Shown here: positions 33,301 to 45,147 of the stretch, one piece after another
How the letters are laid out: each line of letters starts with the position of its first letter
Position numbering within the stretch: position 1 is the stretch's first letter
DNA from: Primulina eburnea
Taxonomy: Eukaryota > Streptophyta > Magnoliopsida > Lamiales > Gesneriaceae
Direction: 5' to 3'
Assembly (NCBI RefSeq): GCF_022965805.1
Contig: NC_133102.1
Span: 4,906,885-4,970,884, forward strand
Length of the DNA: 64,000 nt
Position numbers and translations under genes: made by a program
The notes under the pieces: model-generated
Databases searched by the model: none
What the model saw: the letters and a program-made list of their open reading frames with translations, nothing else
Told to the model about the DNA's origin: nothing

Positions 33301-35693
33301 TATCCAGCTATTTGACATGGTCCACGGAATGTTTGCAGATTAAATTGCGTTCTCCTCAAACAAATTCAGCATTCCAGAAGCTCTTTGGGCTTCCTCCAGA
33401 GGAATTTCTCATCAATGACTTTTCGTGCCACTTGAAACGTAAAATGCCCCTCCAGGTACTTATTTAATCTGTTGTATTATTTGTTTTTTCTGTATTTTCT
33501 TGTGTAATATTTTCTGCTACTTACCTATTATAGCTATTCTCTTAATTCACATACTGTTGGTGACTTTCCCCATTCAGTTGGTTTCCTTCCGTTTCCTCCT
33601 ACCTTACTGCATTTGCAAAAATAAGCACTTCCCTAGGCTCAGAGTGATGATGTTTGGAGCCTAGTTTCTTGTTTATGTATGGGGTATGAGTCTTGGAAAC
33701 TGATTTTATTGCCCCTGTGGCAGGGCCGTCTGTTTCTGTCAGCAAGAATAATTGGGTTCCATGCTGATTTATTTGGTCACAAGACAAAGTTTTTCTTTCT
33801 CTGGGAAGATATAGAAGACATTAAAATCATTCCTCCTACTTTGTCATCAATGGGCAGTCCTGTGGTAGTCATGACACTAAGGCTTGGAAGAGGTTTTGAT
33901 GCACGACATGGAGCAAGGACACAGGATGCAGAAGGCAGGCTGAAGTTTCATTTTCACTCTTTTGTGTCTTTCAATGTGGCAAATAGGTAATTTTCAAGTT
34001 TTACTTGTGAGTTAAGGCTTAGTGTGGAAGTTGGAATGGAAAAGATAGGAAGAGAAAGGAAGAGGAGAGAAATGTCAAACGATGTATTTTTTTTGTTTGG
34101 GATTTTGAGGAAAAAAAAAAGAGAAAGGAAATAATTTTTATTTATTTGAAAACAATTATTTTTGTTTGTGTTTCCTCCCATTTTTGGAAGGAAAGAATTT
34201 TGAATGTGGATAAGGAAATTTTCCCTCCATTTACTTTCTTTTCTCTTCCTTAAAAAACTCCCAAACAAAATTTGGTTTGTCCCATCTTCTTCTCTAGAGT
34301 TCATCTTTCATAATATTGGCCATTTTTTTCATCCTTGATGAATTTTTGCACTGGTCTACATATGAGCCTTGTTTGTACCCCTATTTTTGGTCTATCTGTC
34401 TCAACTTAGAAGTTATCTGCTAGCCTTGTTGTTCCTCTATGTACTGATGCCTAAAATCTGATTAATTGAAGTTATAATTAAGAAAGTACTTAAGTTTTGG
34501 TGATTTTGTTAAAAGGTGAAATGAGGTGTCGATTTTTCTGGTATAGCTTTTCAATTTTGTATGGATGTTTTGCAACAACGATAAATTGCTTCGAAAGTTT
34601 AGATCACGTGACTTAAATAAGTTTCTTATTGTTTCTAGTCTACTGTTTTTTTTTAAAGAAAATGTCTTGTAAATGTGTACTAAACAGAACAATAATGGCT
34701 CTCTGGAAGGCGAGAGCCTTGACTCCTGAGCAGAAGGTACAAATAGTTGAGGAAGAATCTGAAGCTAACAGTGTTCACACCACTGAAGAGGAGTCCATTG
34801 TGAAAAATCTCCTTGTTGCAGAGGAAGAAGTTGAGGCCAAAAGCCTTCAAACCGAGGAGACTGGGTCCTTTCTTGGAATTGAGGACGTAAACATGTCGGT
34901 TATCTACTGTTCTATCTTGTCTGTACCTGTAAGTACTTTTCTAGGCCCAAAATATTCTGACAAAAGCAATGCTCTTCACACAAATGTATTGGCCTTTTGG
35001 TTGTGGATGACTGCTTATTTCTCATTTTCCGTTTTTGTTCTATTTGTCCTCTGCATGTGTTGTCTTGGGTTGTTTGCTTTTGGTTTCATTTTCACGTGAA
35101 TAACTTGAATACTTCTGATTTGTTGTTCTCAGACTAGTTTTTCTATGGAGTTATTCAGAGGGAGTGAGATTGATCGAAGGGTTATGGAACGAGCTGGATG
35201 CCTAAACTATTCTCACAGCCCATGGGAATCTGAAAAACCCGACGTCTATCAGAGACAACTTTATTACAAATTTGACAAGCGTATATCCCATTACAGAGGA
35301 GAAGTGACAAGTACTCAGCAAAAGTCCCGTCTTTCGGGTAAAAACGGTTGGCTCATAGAAGAGGTCATGACCCTCCATGGAGTTCCACTTGGCGACTATT
35401 TTACGGTTAGTACCCTGCCCACTTTTCAGTTCACACTGTAGCATAATCTCACTCTCTTTTTCTGCAGTCTTTTGACTCAGATTGATAATTAACTGCAGCT
35501 TCACTTGAGATATCAGATTGAGGATTTACCTTCAAGATCTGTAGGTTGTAGTGTCCAAGTATACTTTGGAATCGCATGGCTAAAAGACACCAAACATCGA
35601 AAAAGAATCACGAAGAACATTACTCTCAATCTTCAGGAGCGACTTAAAGTCGTGTTCAGTGTACTAGAGAAGGAATACGTTTCAGGAACGTAG
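30377..35693 (+). CDS. C2 and GRAM/VASt domain protein, nine exons, 1046 aa
   Basis: Exons: 30377-30725, 31118-32353, 32655-32837, 32947-33230, 33339-33455, 33724-33986, 34688-34928, 35133-35405, 35499-35693. They total 1047 codons with the stop. Domain order: C2 (residues about 1-105, with GSSDPYVKLQLG); a linker; a VASt domain (about 250-418); a hydrophobic segment (VISTILMGFYVLMHVWLAM, about 458-480); a second C2 (about 538-650, SGFSDPYVVFTCNG); GRAM (about 690-775, NSAFQKLFGLPPEE); and a second VASt (about 880-1040). This is the plant type known as C2 and GRAM domain-containing protein (Arabidopsis At1g03370/At5g50170 type). VASt domains bind sterol and C2/GRAM bind phospholipid, so a role in lipid transfer at membrane contact sites is likely. 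The ATG in frame at 30257 would place an unrelated stretch before the C2 start. Confidence 0.92.
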
Positions 35694-36764
35694 ACCGATC
35701 TAGCCAGTTTCAATGAAGTCTTATTCTTTCCCAATGCGCACTATGTTGAGTTACATTGTATAGCTCGAATAACACTCGACACAGCGCCTCTCAACCTTCA
35801 TAGGTTCCCCTGATTTTTGCTGAAACACGAGAAACCTTAGCATATAGATTGTAGCTAGGCTGCAGTATAATAGAGAGATATCTTTGAGCTTCTTGGAAGA
35901 TCTGATATTCTGTGACAGTAGCAGACCACCAGTTATAACACTTGCCACGCTCAAGTTCAATTCATTGATGTAAATTCTTTGTAATCCAATATTTTGATCA
36001 TATTTTTTCATGACTTCTATGTACTCATTTTTTACCTTCAGATGTTGAAAAAATAATAATATCTTGAGCATTTTTCTTGAGAATTTATCATATAAATTTA
36101 TAGTAGCTCGAACTTTAGAATATTCATTTTTTTTTGTTTTGAATTACAATTAATAAATTACTATTTAAGCCACTAAAATAAATTAATATGGAAATAACTT
36201 CAACTTTAGAATGAATAAAATTTCATTCTTTTTGGTCGTGGACTTACAATCCAGTTCCAATTTCTTAGAATGAGGAGCCAAAACTATAAAAAAAAACAGA
36301 AACAATGTGATATCAGAACCATAATGAGCGATAAATTAATTTTAAATTTTAAGATTTTGTGGTACATATTATATATACACTAAATCATGCAATTAAATTA
36401 TTCGATCTATGCAAATTAAATTTAAAATCATATTTTTTTTAATAAAAACAAAATATAAATATTATTTTATTATATAATTGTTAAACAATTCGTTTCATTA
36501 TCCTTCCCTTCGAATTATTTCAACGGTTCAAGCTACAACTGAAACTGTAAAAACTTGAACCGGGACTGTGTCCAAGCAGTTTGGTTCCGGTTTTACTTTT
36601 CATAGAAACTGGAAATGAATTGTATTTGTGTTCTTTACGAAAAGGCCATAAATTTTTGAAACGAAATCGTGATGACTAATAAAGTCGCATTACTTATTAT
36701 AGTTCCGACCAAAGAATTGTAGCGAGAAATATGGGAGAGAGGACCACATAACCAAAACAACAAG
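35694..36764. other. Downstream intergenic DNA
   Basis: 3' UTR of the C2-GRAM gene followed by AT-rich sequence. No gene recognised. Confidence 0.55.
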
Positions 36765-36768
36765 GCAA

Positions 36769-36950
36769 AAATTTGTGTGAGACGGTCTCACGGATCTTAT
36801 TTGTGAGACGGATCTCTTATTTGGGTCACCCATGCAAAAGTATCACTTTTTATGCTAAGAATATTACTTTTTATTGTGAATATGGGTAGGATTGACCCGT
36901 CTCACAGATTATGATCCGTGAGACGGTCTCACATGAGACTCACTCAAACA
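36769..36950 (+). repeat. GTGAGACGG foldback repeat, copy 7 (best preserved)
   Basis: Reads GTGAGACGGTCTCACGGATC at the left and GATCCGTGAGACGGTCTCAC at the right, so the ends are inverted repeats that are themselves palindromic. The interior is asymmetric (TTATTTGGGTCACCCATG, TATTGTGAATATGGGTAGG). It codes for nothing. Length about 180 bp. Confidence 0.92.
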
Positions 36951-37285
36951 ACAATAGTACTAACCAGCACAATCCTCCGCCCTCTACCGTTGTCGCTTGC
37001 CACCGACTTCCGCGTCGTCCGTCAATCTGGTAAGAACTATCGAAAAATTTATGTCTTCTCTAGTTTTTTCTTGGGTTATCTTTTTTTTTCTTACGAAAAG
37101 ACTGGAGAATTCGTTACCTCCCTTTCCGCTGTGAGGAATTGGAGTGAAAATTTTGATTTTTACCTTGATATATTGTAAAGTCGGGCTTCTTTATTTATTT
37201 TCTTTTGCACGTGAAACGGTTTTCTTATATTTATGTGAGTTGTGTTCCAAATCATACAAGTACGCAAATAATAATGGGGATATTT

Positions 37286-37412
37286 GGGGAAATAACCCAA
37301 GTCAACATTTTTTTTTAAAATATTGACCTCCTCATGTGTGGAGAAATACACTAAATGAGGTTATTTATTTAAAAAAATTGTTGACTTGGGTTAAAAAAAA
37401 TACCCCTAAATG
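37286..37412. mobile_element. Small foldback MITE-like element
   Basis: The left arm carries ATTTGGGG...AACCCAAGTCAACATTTTTT and the right arm its reverse complement (AATTGTTGACTTGGGTT...CCCCTAAAT). They surround a short centre near 37330-37365. No coding sequence. Family and target duplication are unresolved. Confidence 0.6.
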
Positions 37413-37989
37413 GGGCATTTTAAAATCTAATTTTAAGTAAATTTTAATTTTAAATATTAGTTTTTTAAAATTTGATAAATAACATCCACTTAAAAATCAT
37501 AATTAACTAATTAATTAAAAAACAAAAGAAATGTACAAAACAAAAAGAGAGAAAGGAAATGGGTTTTTGTTCCCTCCATTCTTCACATCCTTATCACAAG
37601 GATTCTTCTTTTCTTCATCCTTCACTCATTGGTCATTTCTTCAATTTTTTTTTCTTCCTCTACATTAAGCAAGAGAATATTGTAGTAATTTGTTTTTTCT
37701 AAAAAAAATTTCAATTTTTCTCAATATTGTCAAAGATTTTAAATCAGGTGTAAGTCCTATTGTCATCTTAATTTTTTTTTATTGATTTACTGGTTTTTAT
37801 TACAATGTATATATTGTAAATATATTTTTTCATATATTTCATTCTTAATTGTTCGATCGCCAAATCATTATGAGTTCAGTCGCCCAAACATTATGGGTTC
37901 AGTCGCCTAATTCTAATGAAGAGTGGAAGAATGATGAACAAGGAACTTATACATGGTTATCCGAATCTAAAGAATGGACAGAGAGTGAA

Positions 37990-38637
37990 TATAAAATATA
38001 AAAGTGGCGTAAAATAATTCAAAGAGTGACTGAGTGACATATGATTCTTATAATAGAAAAGATGAGCAACTTCACGTTTGAGGTTTATTTACTAATTTTA
38101 GTATGGTATGATGGAGTGATAGTGTAAAATATAAAAATAATATCATAATACAAAGATCGACTGAGAGCGACTGAGTGATATATGAGTGATCTAATAGAAC
38201 CACTTGATATACTAGAAAATATTGTATTTTGGAAGTGGAAGGTTGGATGATTTTTTTTTTTAATGTAATTGAACATTAATGATTTAGTATGAATGAATCC
38301 AAGATATTTTATACTATTTAATATATAAAAGATGATCAAATTAATGTTTTGTGGATTATTTACTATATTATAATATATTATAATCGTATGAGTATAAAAT
38401 ATAAAACTGGCGTAAAATAATTCAAAGAACGACTGAGCGATATATGATTTTTATAATAGAAAATACGAGCAACTTCATGTTTGAGGTCTATTTACTCTAT
38501 TTTAGTATAGTATAATGGAGTGATAGTGTAAAATATAAAAATAATGTCATAATACAAAGAGCGACTGAAAGCAACTGAGGGATATATGAGTAATCTAATA
38601 GAACCACTTGATGTACTAGAAAATATTGTTTTTAGCT
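37990..38637. repeat. Two direct copies of about 240 bp, inverted relative to the neighbouring array
   Basis: Segments near 37990-38225 and 38388-38637 are highly similar (AATATAAAA.TGGCGTAAAATA, TGGAGTGATAGTGTAAAATA). Their content is the reverse complement of the 38638-39560 units (GAGCGACTGA against TCAGTCGC). Confidence 0.8.
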
Positions 38638-39560
38638 TATTTCACACTATTTTCATTTTATAATCTCTTATCCATAAAAATATATCATAATATATTAAGT
38701 AGCATATAAAACATGAACTTGCTCACTATTTTTTTACTATATAACTCAGTCGTTATTCGGTCGCTTCCAGTCGCCATTCGGTCGCCCTCAGTTATTTTGC
38801 CTTATTTCACACTATGTTTAATTTCGTAATTTTTTATCAATGAAAGCGTACCATAATATAGTAAAAAATATGTAAAACAAGAGTTTGATCACTTTGTTTT
38901 TGCTATATCACTCAATCATCATTCGGTCGGCTTCAATCGCTTTTTAGCTTATTTCACAATATTTTTCATTTTATAATCTCTTATTCATAAAAATATATCA
39001 TAATATATTAATTAGCATATAAAACATGAACTTGCTCACTTTTTTTTTACTATAAAACTCAGTTGCCATTCGGCCGCCCTCAGTCATTTTGCCTTATTTC
39101 ACACTATGTTTAATCTCGTAATTTCTTATCCATGAAAACGTACCATGATATAGTAAATAGGATATAAAACACGAATTCGCTCACTTTGTTTTTACCATAT
39201 CATTCAATCGTCATTCGGTCGCCCTCAATCGCCTCTTAGCTTATTTCACACTATTTTTCATTTTATAATCTCTTATCCATAAAAATATATCATAATAAAT
39301 TAAGTAGCATATAAAACATGAACTTGCTCATTGTTTTTTTTACTATATAACTCAGTCGTCATTCGGTCGCTCACAGTCGTCATTCGGTCGCTCTCAGTCA
39401 TTTTTGCCTTATTTCACACTATGTTTAATTTCGTAATTTCTTATACATGAAAACATACCATAATATAGTAAATAGGATACAAAACACGATTTTGCTCACT
39501 TTGTTTTGACCATATCACTCAATTGTCATACGGTCGCGCTCAATTGTTTTTTAGCTTATT
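38638..39560. repeat. Tandem array of about 150-bp units (dimer about 300 bp) inside the MULE
   Basis: Units starting TTATTTCACACTAT occur near 38638, 38801, 38948, 39093, 39239, 39409 and 39553. Alternate units are more alike, so the period is a dimer of about 290-315 bp. Each unit ends in a CGGTCGC-containing stretch. Confidence 0.85.
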
Positions 39561-39586
39561 TCACATTATTCTTCCACCTCCTACAT

Positions 39587-40039
39587 TTACATCAAAATCA
39601 CATTTCTTTTTCTATCTTCTACATTAATATTATAATTCACAGCACTACCCTCCACATCTCCAAAATGCTCATAAATGTCATTAACTTTTTCTCTATCAAC
39701 TCTAATATCACAAATCTCAATTACTTCCACATGCAAAACAGGTTTAGTACGCGAATTACCAAATGATATATATGTTCCCATAGATCGTGAATTTCGTATA
39801 TAGATTGGGCATGGTTTGCAAGAATCTACTTATGGTATACAACTCAATGTCAATTCAACATCTGATTTAGCCAGACCAATTGTCTCGTATATTTCATTCA
39901 CGACACATTATATGGTCAAATTACTACTATCAATGGAAATAGCTGTCCATTCTTTAGATTCGGATAACCATGTATAAGTTCTTTGTTCATCATTCTTCCA
40001 CTCTCCATTAGAATTAATCAAAATATGGATGATCGTCAT
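39587..40039 (-). pseudogene. Decayed MULE transposase N-terminal fragment
   Basis: Reading leftward from the ATG at 40039, 150 codons include two in-frame TAA stops (39907-39909 and 39830-39832). Segments such as EWKNDEQRTYTWLSESKEW and the downstream piece starting MGTYISFGNSRTKPVL look like the N-terminal part of MuDR-type transposases. The family call is from general resemblance. The start of this frame also lies in the inverted repeat, so the left end carries a second partial copy (37908-37987). Confidence 0.5.
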
Positions 40040-40532
40040 TCCTATACAAAATAAGCAATAAAGATGTCATAAAAATTAAATGATTTAACATATAATCGGA
40101 TGACATAACATATCAAAGTGAGCAACTGAAAACAGAATTGAGCGAGAACCCATAATATTTGGGCGACCGAACAATTAAGAATGAAATATATGAAAAATTA
40201 TATTTACAATATATACATTGTAATAAAAACCAGTAAATCGATAAAAAAAAATTGAGATGCCATTAGAACTTACATCTGATTTAAAATTTTTGACAATGTT
40301 GAGAAAAATTGAAATTTTTTAAGGAAAATAAATTACTACAATATTCTCTTGCTTAATGTTGAGGAACAAAATAAATTGAGGAGAAGAGCAATTAGTGAAG
40401 GATGAAGAAATGAAGAATTATTGTGAGAATGATGAGAAGAATAGAGGGAAGAAAATATTAGTTTAGGGTTAAAAGAAAAAAAAAAAGGAGTTGAAAATAT
40501 TTAAAATGAGGGTAGAATAGATATTTCAAAAA

Positions 40533-40660
40533 GATTGAGTCTCATGTGAGATCGTCTCACGGATCATAATCTGTGACACGAGTCAATCCTACCTATATTC
40601 ACAATAAAAAATAATACTCTTAGCACGACCAGTAAAACCGTCTCACATAAATTTTTACGA
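40533..40660 (-). repeat. GTGAGACGG foldback repeat, copy 8 with internal deletion
   Basis: Reverse copy about 55 bp shorter than the rest. The middle block after AATACTCTTAGCA is missing. It lies just outside the right end of the MULE-like element. Confidence 0.85.
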
Positions 40661-40804
40661 TTGTCGTTGAGTGTCATGGGCCTAAATTTCCCCTAAATAA
40701 TGTCTCTGGGAATTTATGTTTTTCTTTTTTTAATTGTTGTTTTGAGCAACGCAGTTGTTAAGTGGGACTTTTTGATAAACTCAAGGTGATTTAAGGGGAA
40801 CAAT

Positions 40805-43758
40805 ATGGCAGAAAAAGGCGGAGGAGGGTTCTTCCCAGGCGGAAAATCTGCTCTGAAATCTTCCGGTACTGGATTCTCTTCTTGCAACTTTTTTTTGGCC
40901 CCGAAGTGAATAATTTTCTGGGAGGACGCACTCGCACCCAGCTGCTAAACTATATGTTTTGAAAATTTATACATGAGATTTTATATTATCGAGTCGGCTA
41001 CCCCGGGCATACACCTAAATTCTCTCGGTATTTGAAGTTCTGGGAGATTAATTGACTTACCTCGTGGCTAATTGTTGGCTGATTCAATTGGTTGTGCTCG
41101 TCGGTGTAGAAATCATGTTACTAATTTATGTTCGTGTGAAATATAGTTTTCTTTATGTTGCATATACTATGGTTTAAGGTTTACTTAGTCATCCTAGTAG
41201 TTTGCTATCACACACAAGAATTTTCGGTATGTGAAATATCAGTAAGTTCACTGTCCAATTCGTTTGCCTTCTTGACTTTGAGAAAAGGTACATTCTATTG
41301 TTTCTTTCTTGAAAAAATTGATACAACAAATAAATGAGTGTGAACTAGTGCTGGAAATAGGAATTCTCACTCATTTGGAAAAAATAAGATGCGTATGCCC
41401 GTTCACTCTTGGTTTCAATTTGTTAAAATATTCATATGCTGAACACAAGTCATTGAATGTTAAATGAGAACATTTTAGGTAGGGTGGTTGCAAATATAGA
41501 AATGTTATATCTAAGCAAAGAATAACAATCTGGATAAGCGATTATAATATGGGAACTGTGAGCTATCCTGCATTTTTCAATCATATTATGAGCAATAACT
41601 AGAGGTATGATTGTTGGTTGTTAATTAACGGTGTTATTGCATGCCTACGAACAGGTTTTACTTTTTTATGGATCTTCAAACTACTATGTATCAAATGGAT
41701 CTTTTAATGTAGTTGGTTTACCTTTATTGTCTGATAAAATGCAAGTTACTGGTGATTTTGGAATAGACTGGCCTTTATGTCTTGTTGGACCCATCGTTTA
41801 TGGTGTAATTCAGTCTTTGTTGCATTGGTACTGCGTAGAATGATTGTCACTCTACTTTTTTGTTGAGTATCTATTTTTTCCTGCAAAATGAACAGCTGGG
41901 AAGGATGATAGCTCTGCAAGGTCGAAGAAAGGGAAAAAGGTCCAGTTTGATGCTGAAGGTTAAAAATCTATTTTTGACATGTATTTTTTTTTACATTTTT
42001 ATTCTGACTATTTGCTGAGTAGCCAACACATTGAAGTGAAAAGACAAATGGCATAATTTTTTGATGAACTTTTCATTATTCCAATTATTTAGGATTAATG
42101 GAAGCCAATACTCCAAGATCTAATGGGAGGGATGATACACCAGGTTTGGTTATGTTTTGGAGCTTGGGTAGTGATTTTGTTTCATTCATTTTGGTAATGA
42201 ATTCATCAATATTTTAAGGTGGCTGGGGTAAAGGTGGAAAAGGGGACAAAGTTGGAAATGTCAGTAAAAAACCCACAGGAAAAGCACCTCCTCCAGGGGA
42301 GCGTAGGCTCGAGCAAGGTCAGTCAGTACTTCTATATGCCTGGTCTCCTTCGCTTGTTTTTGATTGACTTCGGGTTCTCACAGGTAATGAAAATGTGTTA
42401 ACAAGTTGAAGAATCATGTGTGCATGAAAGATCACAATAGATGCACTGGAAAAATGGTCTCTACCCTTAAAGTAAAAATAATACAAAGCTCTATTATTGC
42501 CAAAAAATCCAAACCAAAACGTCTTAAAAAAATTATGACCGGTCATGGTGTATTATATCTAGTTCATCGGATTTGGCTTGTCATTTTTTTTCCAAGTTGA
42601 GGGATGGTTGAACTGAATATTATTTGGTCCAAATTTACTGCATTTGTGGTAGAGAAAATTGTTTCTGATTATTTTCATTGTGTACTTGTCTGGTCATTTT
42701 TTGTTCGTTATCATAAATGAAATATCTGATAATGCATGTGCAGAACTTCCACAAAATACTACGTGCTTGATGGACTGTGAAGCTGCAGAAATTTTGCAAG
42801 GTATTCAAGATCAGATGATTATGTTGTCTCAAGATCCAGATATAAAAATTCCTGTGTGAGTGACATTGGCTAAAATTTCTGACCTTCACATACTCAACTC
42901 TTTCTTCTGCCTTTTTGGATTAAAGTTACCTTTTCTTGTCATCACATTCATCTCAGGACTCCCCTTCAGCTCTTTGTTTTTCATCTACTTCTCTTGAATC
43001 ATGTGAATATGATTGAAATTCTGAATAGTTTACCATTTTTTATTTTGAATTAGGTCGTTTGATCTGGGACTGGCGTATGCCAAGAGAAGTGGGAACTACA
43101 CAAGTCCTCAGACTGTCAACAAAATACTCGAGTATCCTCTTTTCTTGTGAATTTACTTTATTTCCTAGCCATATATGTTACTGGTTATAGACAATAGGAC
43201 ATTCTTGTAATTACTTTTCAAGCATTGCTGACCGTTGACTCTAATTAGATCTCTCAAGAAGTTTGGTGTTTCTGATGCCGAGGTACATAGTTTAGAGGGT
43301 TTTATTTGTTGTTTTCTTTTTATTTCATTTATATATTTCTTTGATAAACTTATCTCATCCCTTTAGATTTGTTTGATTGCCAACATTCACCCTGAATCGG
43401 TTGATGAAGTTTTTGCTCTTATGCCTGCCCTCAAGGTACTGCATATGTTGCTCTTGAAAACTTTTGAGATTTGGAGCAAGTTTTTTTGTGTTTTAGCGGT
43501 ATGTATGTGAAGAACCAAGACACTCGTATTTTCTTTTTTATTAGCATTTTACTAAAACCCAAGATCCAAATGGATTGGGAATTGGAAATTATCTCGTTTC
43601 TTTCAATTCCCAAAGCTCTTTAATTTTTTAGAGTTGTTAATGATTGTTTATAGGCCATGAAGGACAAGTTAAGAGACCCTCTTAGAATTGCTTTAGACGA
43701 ACTAGCAAATCTCAAGGAAGCATTGAACGAATTGGCTAACATCAAAGTTTCGATATAG
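40805..43758 (+). CDS. NRPD4: RNA polymerase IV/V subunit 4 (NRPD4/NRPE4), nine exons
   Basis: Exons: 40805-40865, 41896-41958, 42093-42143, 42219-42317, 42744-42855, 43054-43131, 43249-43282, 43367-43435, 43654-43758. They give 223 residues, with every junction GT-AG and in phase. The N-terminus is low-complexity, Gly/Lys/Ser-rich (AEKGGGGFFPGGKSALKSS, KKGKKVQFDAEG), which separates it from the Pol II subunit NRPB4. The C-terminal 140 residues form the RPB4 fold (CEAAEILQGIQ, YTSPQTVNKILESLKKFGV, LANIHPESVDEVFALMPALK-like core). In Arabidopsis the shared subunit (RDM2) pairs with subunit 7 to form the stalk of the RNA-directed DNA methylation polymerases. A leader intron upstream is possible. 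Confidence 0.9.
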
Positions 43759-45068
43759 ACTTCTCAACTGATGCATTGTGGTCAGGTAATTTGCTTCTCA
43801 ATCATTTCATCTTGTTTTCACATATTCCTTTATGTTGCAACTAGGAAACAAAAAGATACGTGATTTATGTACATTTAATGACGTTGGTTTTCGCGCTGGA
43901 CGAGCCAATTTCTTTCGCAACACATTATTGCCACTTGCCAATTGAATCAGATCTTTCTGTTTTAGGGTGGCTAGATGTTTGTGTGGCTCCATTCGCGAAG
44001 CAATGCAGACCCAAATTTGCCAGCGGCAACACATGCCGTGGTATATATCATCACTGTGGCTACCGAATTTTCTGGATAATTGCATGGCAGGAAAAAGTTT
44101 GTGAATCTATTTTGCATTTAGTTCTAAAATTTCTTACTGTCAATTTTAAGTCGTCGTTGCCTCGTGTACTGGAAATTTTCTACAGCAACGACACTCTTGT
44201 ATTCTGCTCCACCGTCGTGAGTTTCTTATTCGTAAGATATCCTGCTACTGCCATGGCTAAATTTTATGTTAAAGAAATCTACTAAAAAGTTTTTAATGCA
44301 TAGAAATGTACTAAAAAGTTTTAAATGTCTAGTCCCTGCACTTTAGCAATATTTGGTATGCATGAATGAATATCCAAGTTCATTTGTGTGTAAACAACCT
44401 TCAATGAAAAACAAGTGTCTGGGCCAGCATAAAATGTGAACAAACTTAGTTTTGTCAAGTCTCCGCACTAGCTTACATTTTTTTGTATTGTGTGGTATAA
44501 TGGGCAAGAGTCCGCCCTTTTGGACTTTGAACTAATGATATTGTTCCTCTCGAAAGTGTCGCTCTTTCCTAAAATATATCATTTCATCTTGATCAAAATG
44601 AAAGTGGAAAAAAAGGGTCGTGTGGCCCTTTCAAAACCTTTGAAATGACACGATATATGAATCTTAAAGCCAATTTGTATATATAAATAATCGGTCTATT
44701 TACAACTCAAACCAGTTATTGTTGATTAAAAGCTTTAAAATGATATCAAGAATCACATAAAATATAATTTATTATGAAGAAATTTTCATGAACTTTCCAA
44801 ATAAAAGATTTTTCAAAATCTTTACCATACTAGCATAAAACTTCTGAATCAAAATGGTAGAAAGCTCATGCAAGTCTCCCCCTCCCATAGAACATTCCAA
44901 ACTCCCACTAGTTTGACTAACAAAATTCAACTACAATGGAGTCACTACTGCCTAAAGTCAACAATAGCAGCGATGGATAATCCAACGAAACCCCATCTCA
45001 CATATCTTCTTATTTGCTCGAAAACTGCATAATTTCAAAGATATGCAACAAGGGGAATGATTCCCCAC
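43759..45068. other. 3' UTR of NRPD4 and intergenic DNA
   Basis: A 141-codon open frame at 43860-44285 has no recognisable domain and lies where the NRPD4 3' UTR is expected. Nothing else supported. Confidence 0.55.
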
Positions 45069-45078
45069 TATAAAAGGG
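45069..45078 (+). promoter_or_regulatory. TATA box of the cysteine-rich peptide gene
   Basis: TATAAAAGGG stands 70 bp before the start codon, which leaves room for a leader of about 45 bases starting near 45100. Confidence 0.7.
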
Positions 45079-45147
45079 CTTCAAGAAAAGGGGGTTTATC
45101 ATACCCACATTTTCTGATCAATTCCAAAACTACACAAACTTAAAGAG

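Larger units (their letters stand above)
37568..40455. mobile_element. Mutator-like (MULE) element with about 0.4-kb terminal inverted repeats and internal inverted repeat arrays
   Basis: The left end (about 37568-37990) is a near-copy, in reverse complement, of the right end (about 39950-40455). Shared landmarks include CATTAAGCAAGAGAATATTG, TTTACTGGTTTTTATTACAA and CATGGTTATCCGAATC. Between them lie about 150-bp units: roughly two pairs in one orientation (37990-38637), then about six in the other (38638-39560). Each bears a CGGTCGC-type motif. A decayed transposase-like frame lies at 39587-40039. Long inverted ends and a MuDR-like fragment suggest a MULE. The outermost few bases and a 9-bp target duplication could not be fixed. 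Confidence 0.75.

Noticed and set aside
36918..37178. 86-codon frame beside a foldback repeat
   Set aside because: Starts inside the repeat and has no family signal. The region is treated only as a possible untranslated exon.
43860..44285. 141-codon plus-strand frame downstream of NRPD4
   Set aside because: No domain, no signal peptide with a coherent mature part, and it lies in the expected 3' UTR.
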